Assembly: GCF_024213555.1 (NCBI RefSeq)
Contig: NZ_JANAVO010000003.1
Location: 248,001 to 312,000, forward strand
Length of the DNA: 64,000 bases
Direction: 5' to 3'
Source of the DNA: Allokutzneria sp. A3M-2-11 16
Lineage (GTDB): Bacteria; Actinomycetota; Actinomycetes; Mycobacteriales; Pseudonocardiaceae
Shown here: in pieces, positions 62,925 through 64,000 of the stretch
Layout: each line of letters starts with the position of its first letter
Position numbering within the stretch: position 1 is the first letter of the stretch
Position numbers and translations under genes: made by a program
The notes under the pieces: model-generated
Told to the model about the DNA's origin: nothing
Database searches by the model: none
What the model saw: the letters and a program-made list of their open reading frames with translations, nothing else

Positions 62925-64000
62925 ATGCACGATGCACTTTCCTTTGTGGGGCGGCGCAATGCCCTCGCGGAGCTCACCGGGCTGCTGGACCGGGCCGTGG
63001 CCGGGCGGGGGTCGCTGGTGCTCGTCGCCGGTGAGGCCGGGATCGGGAAGACGACGCTGGTCGAGCGCTTCGCCACGACGGCGGGCGAGCGGGACGTCCG
63101 GGTGCTGTGGGGCGGCTGCTGGCCGGGCCAGGGGCAGTCGCCGTACTGGCCGTTCGTGCAGGTGCTGCGGAGCTGCGTCGCGGATTGGGGCTGGGACAGG
63201 GTTTCCGGGCTCGTCGGCGGTGACGCGCGGTACCTGAGCCGCCTGCTGCCCGAGCGCGAGGCAGGCGATCCGGGCGCCAGTGAGGACGAGTCGACGCGCT
63301 TTCGCCTGTTCGACACGCTGACCAGGGTGCTGGTCGGGCGCGCGGCCGAGAAACCGCTGGTGGTGGTGCTGGAGGACCTGCACTGGGCCGATGAGGGATC
63401 ACTGCGCTACCTGGAGTTCCTCGGTCATCTGCTGCGCCAGGCCGGGCTGCTGGTGATCGGCACCTATCGCGACGTGGACGCCGAGGACTCCGCGCTGACC
63501 GAGCGGCTGCCGCAGCTGCGCCGCTTCGGGCCGAGGCTGGACATCGCCGGGCTCGACCAGGACGAGGTCGGCCAGTTGATGCGCTCGATCACCGCCACGC
63601 GGCCGGATGCCGACCTCGTGACCAAGGTGCACCGCAGCAGCGGCGGCAACCCGTTGTTCGCCGGTGAGGTCGCCAGGCTGCTCGGCGCGGGCGGCTCCGG
63701 CGAGGACGTTCCCGCCGCGGTGGAGCACGTGATCGACCGGCGCCTGTCCCTGCTCGGCGCGGACGAGGTGGCGCTGCTGTCCACGGCGGCGGTGCTCGGC
63801 GCGGAGTTCGACCCGGCCGAGCTGGCGGATCTGGCGAACCTCGCCGTCGCGGACGTGCGCGGGCGGCTCTCCGAGTCGCTGCGCCGCCGCGTGCTGATCG
63901 CGGCGGACGGCGACCGGCTGCGTTTCCTGCACGCCCTGCTGCGCGACGCGCTCTACCGGAGGCTCGACGTCGCCGACCGCGAAGCGCTGCATCGCCGTGC
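62925..64000 (+). CDS. Large ATPase regulator (AAA/LuxR type), 5' part
   Basis: At least 358 residues, running out of the window. An N-terminal AAA/NACHT-like ATPase: LSFVGRRNALAELTGLLDRA, Walker A GEAGIGKTTLVERF near residue 43, Walker B LVVVLEDLHWAD near residue 148, and sensor-like GNPLFAGEVARLL. This is the pattern of MalT/LAL-type regulators, which end in a LuxR helix-turn-helix, or of adenylate-cyclase-linked ATPases; the missing C-terminus would decide. ATG at 62925 with AAGGGGG ahead. Divergent from the TauE gene. Confidence 0.87.
   Translation, partial: MHDALSFVGRRNALAELTGLLDRAVAGRGSLVLVAGEAGIGKTTLVERFATTAGERDVRVLWGGCWPGQGQSPYWPFVQVLRSCVADWGWDRVSGLVGGDARYLSRLLPEREAGDPGASEDESTRFRLFDTLTRVLVGRAAEKPLVVVLEDLHWADEGSLRYLEFLGHLLRQAGLLVIGTYRDVDAEDSALTERLPQLRRFGPRLDIAGLDQDEVGQLMRSITATRPDADLVTKVHRSSGGNPLFAGEVARLLGAGGSGEDVPAAVEHVIDRRLSLLGADEVALLSTAAVLGAEFDPAELADLANLAVADVRGRLSESLRRRVLIAADGDRLRFLHALLRDALYRRLDVADREALHRR

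Overview
The window is GC-rich (about 70% by eye) chromosomal DNA from an actinomycete, most likely a member of the Pseudonocardiales. Supporting evidence: GTG and TTG starts are frequent; an ergothioneine operon is present; the block phosphatidyltransferase - DUF881 - small basic protein - DUF881 - gcvH - garA - ftsR - DUF151 - MerR - gcvP matches the order known from Mycobacterium (Rv1822-Rv1832); and there are AcnR, CtpE-type and DUF1707 proteins. No rRNA, tRNA, CRISPR array, transposase or prophage was recognised.

Layout. 1-1.9 kb: metal ABC transporter (ATPase tail, permease) with a DtxR/MntR regulator. 1.9-7.1 kb: amino-acid binding lipoprotein, CtpE-type P-ATPase, PlsC-type acyltransferase and a divergent Erm-like methyltransferase. 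7.1-9.6 kb is an accessory patch: a 30-bp-periodic array of palindromes, three tandem paralogues (the middle one broken) and a RelE/ParE-like toxin. 9.6-12.9 kb: a canonical Erm methyltransferase, hypotheticals and a lipoprotein. 13-22.3 kb: the conserved envelope/glycine-cleavage block ending in a tandem glycine riboswitch and gcvP. 22.6-29.3 kb: MFS exporter, nucleotidyltransferase, small secreted proteins, a trypsin-like protease, Nudix, an EACC1-like protein with a small membrane peptide, and a second EF-Tu carrying Arg at the elfamycin-contact position 124. 29.4-35.7 kb: DUF1992, a small kinase, a VWA/solute-binding protein, a conserved DUF, and an SRPBCC-binding-protein fusion. 35.7-38.2 kb: ArsR regulator facing an amidase. 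38.4-44.9 kb: two CNNM/CBS membrane proteins, LacI, POT transporter and a secreted protein. 45-50.5 kb: cytochrome P450, DUF1707, AcnR-like repressor and a secreted multidomain sugar dehydrogenase. 50.7-55.2 kb: egtABCD. 55.2-61.8 kb: F420-type nitroreductase, GntR, and a compact four-gene cluster (threonine-kinase-like GHMP enzyme, PLP enzyme, ATP-grasp ligase, MFS exporter) that looks like a small natural-product pathway. 62-64 kb: TauE/SafE permease and the start of a large ATPase regulator.

Four families of non-coding palindromes run through the window: five copies of a roughly 110-123 bp element bounded by GTCTTCAAGTAC/GTACTTGAAGAC, always just after stop codons; two copies of a 63-69 bp CCCGTTTCGTACTC palindrome on either side of the P450/DUF1707 pair; a roughly 170-bp inverted-repeat element lodged at the egtB/egtC junction; and the 19-21 bp palindromes of the accessory patch. 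A 13-bp palindrome, GTCCACWGTGGAC, is also strongly over-represented.

The best candidates for something undescribed are the 56.4-60.8 kb cluster, the tandem paralogue/toxin locus at 7.9-9.6 kb, the EACC1 plus membrane-peptide pair, the intracellular amide-sensor-like fusion next to ArsR and amidase, and the EF-Tu variant. All functions are read from sequence motifs only; no database search was run.
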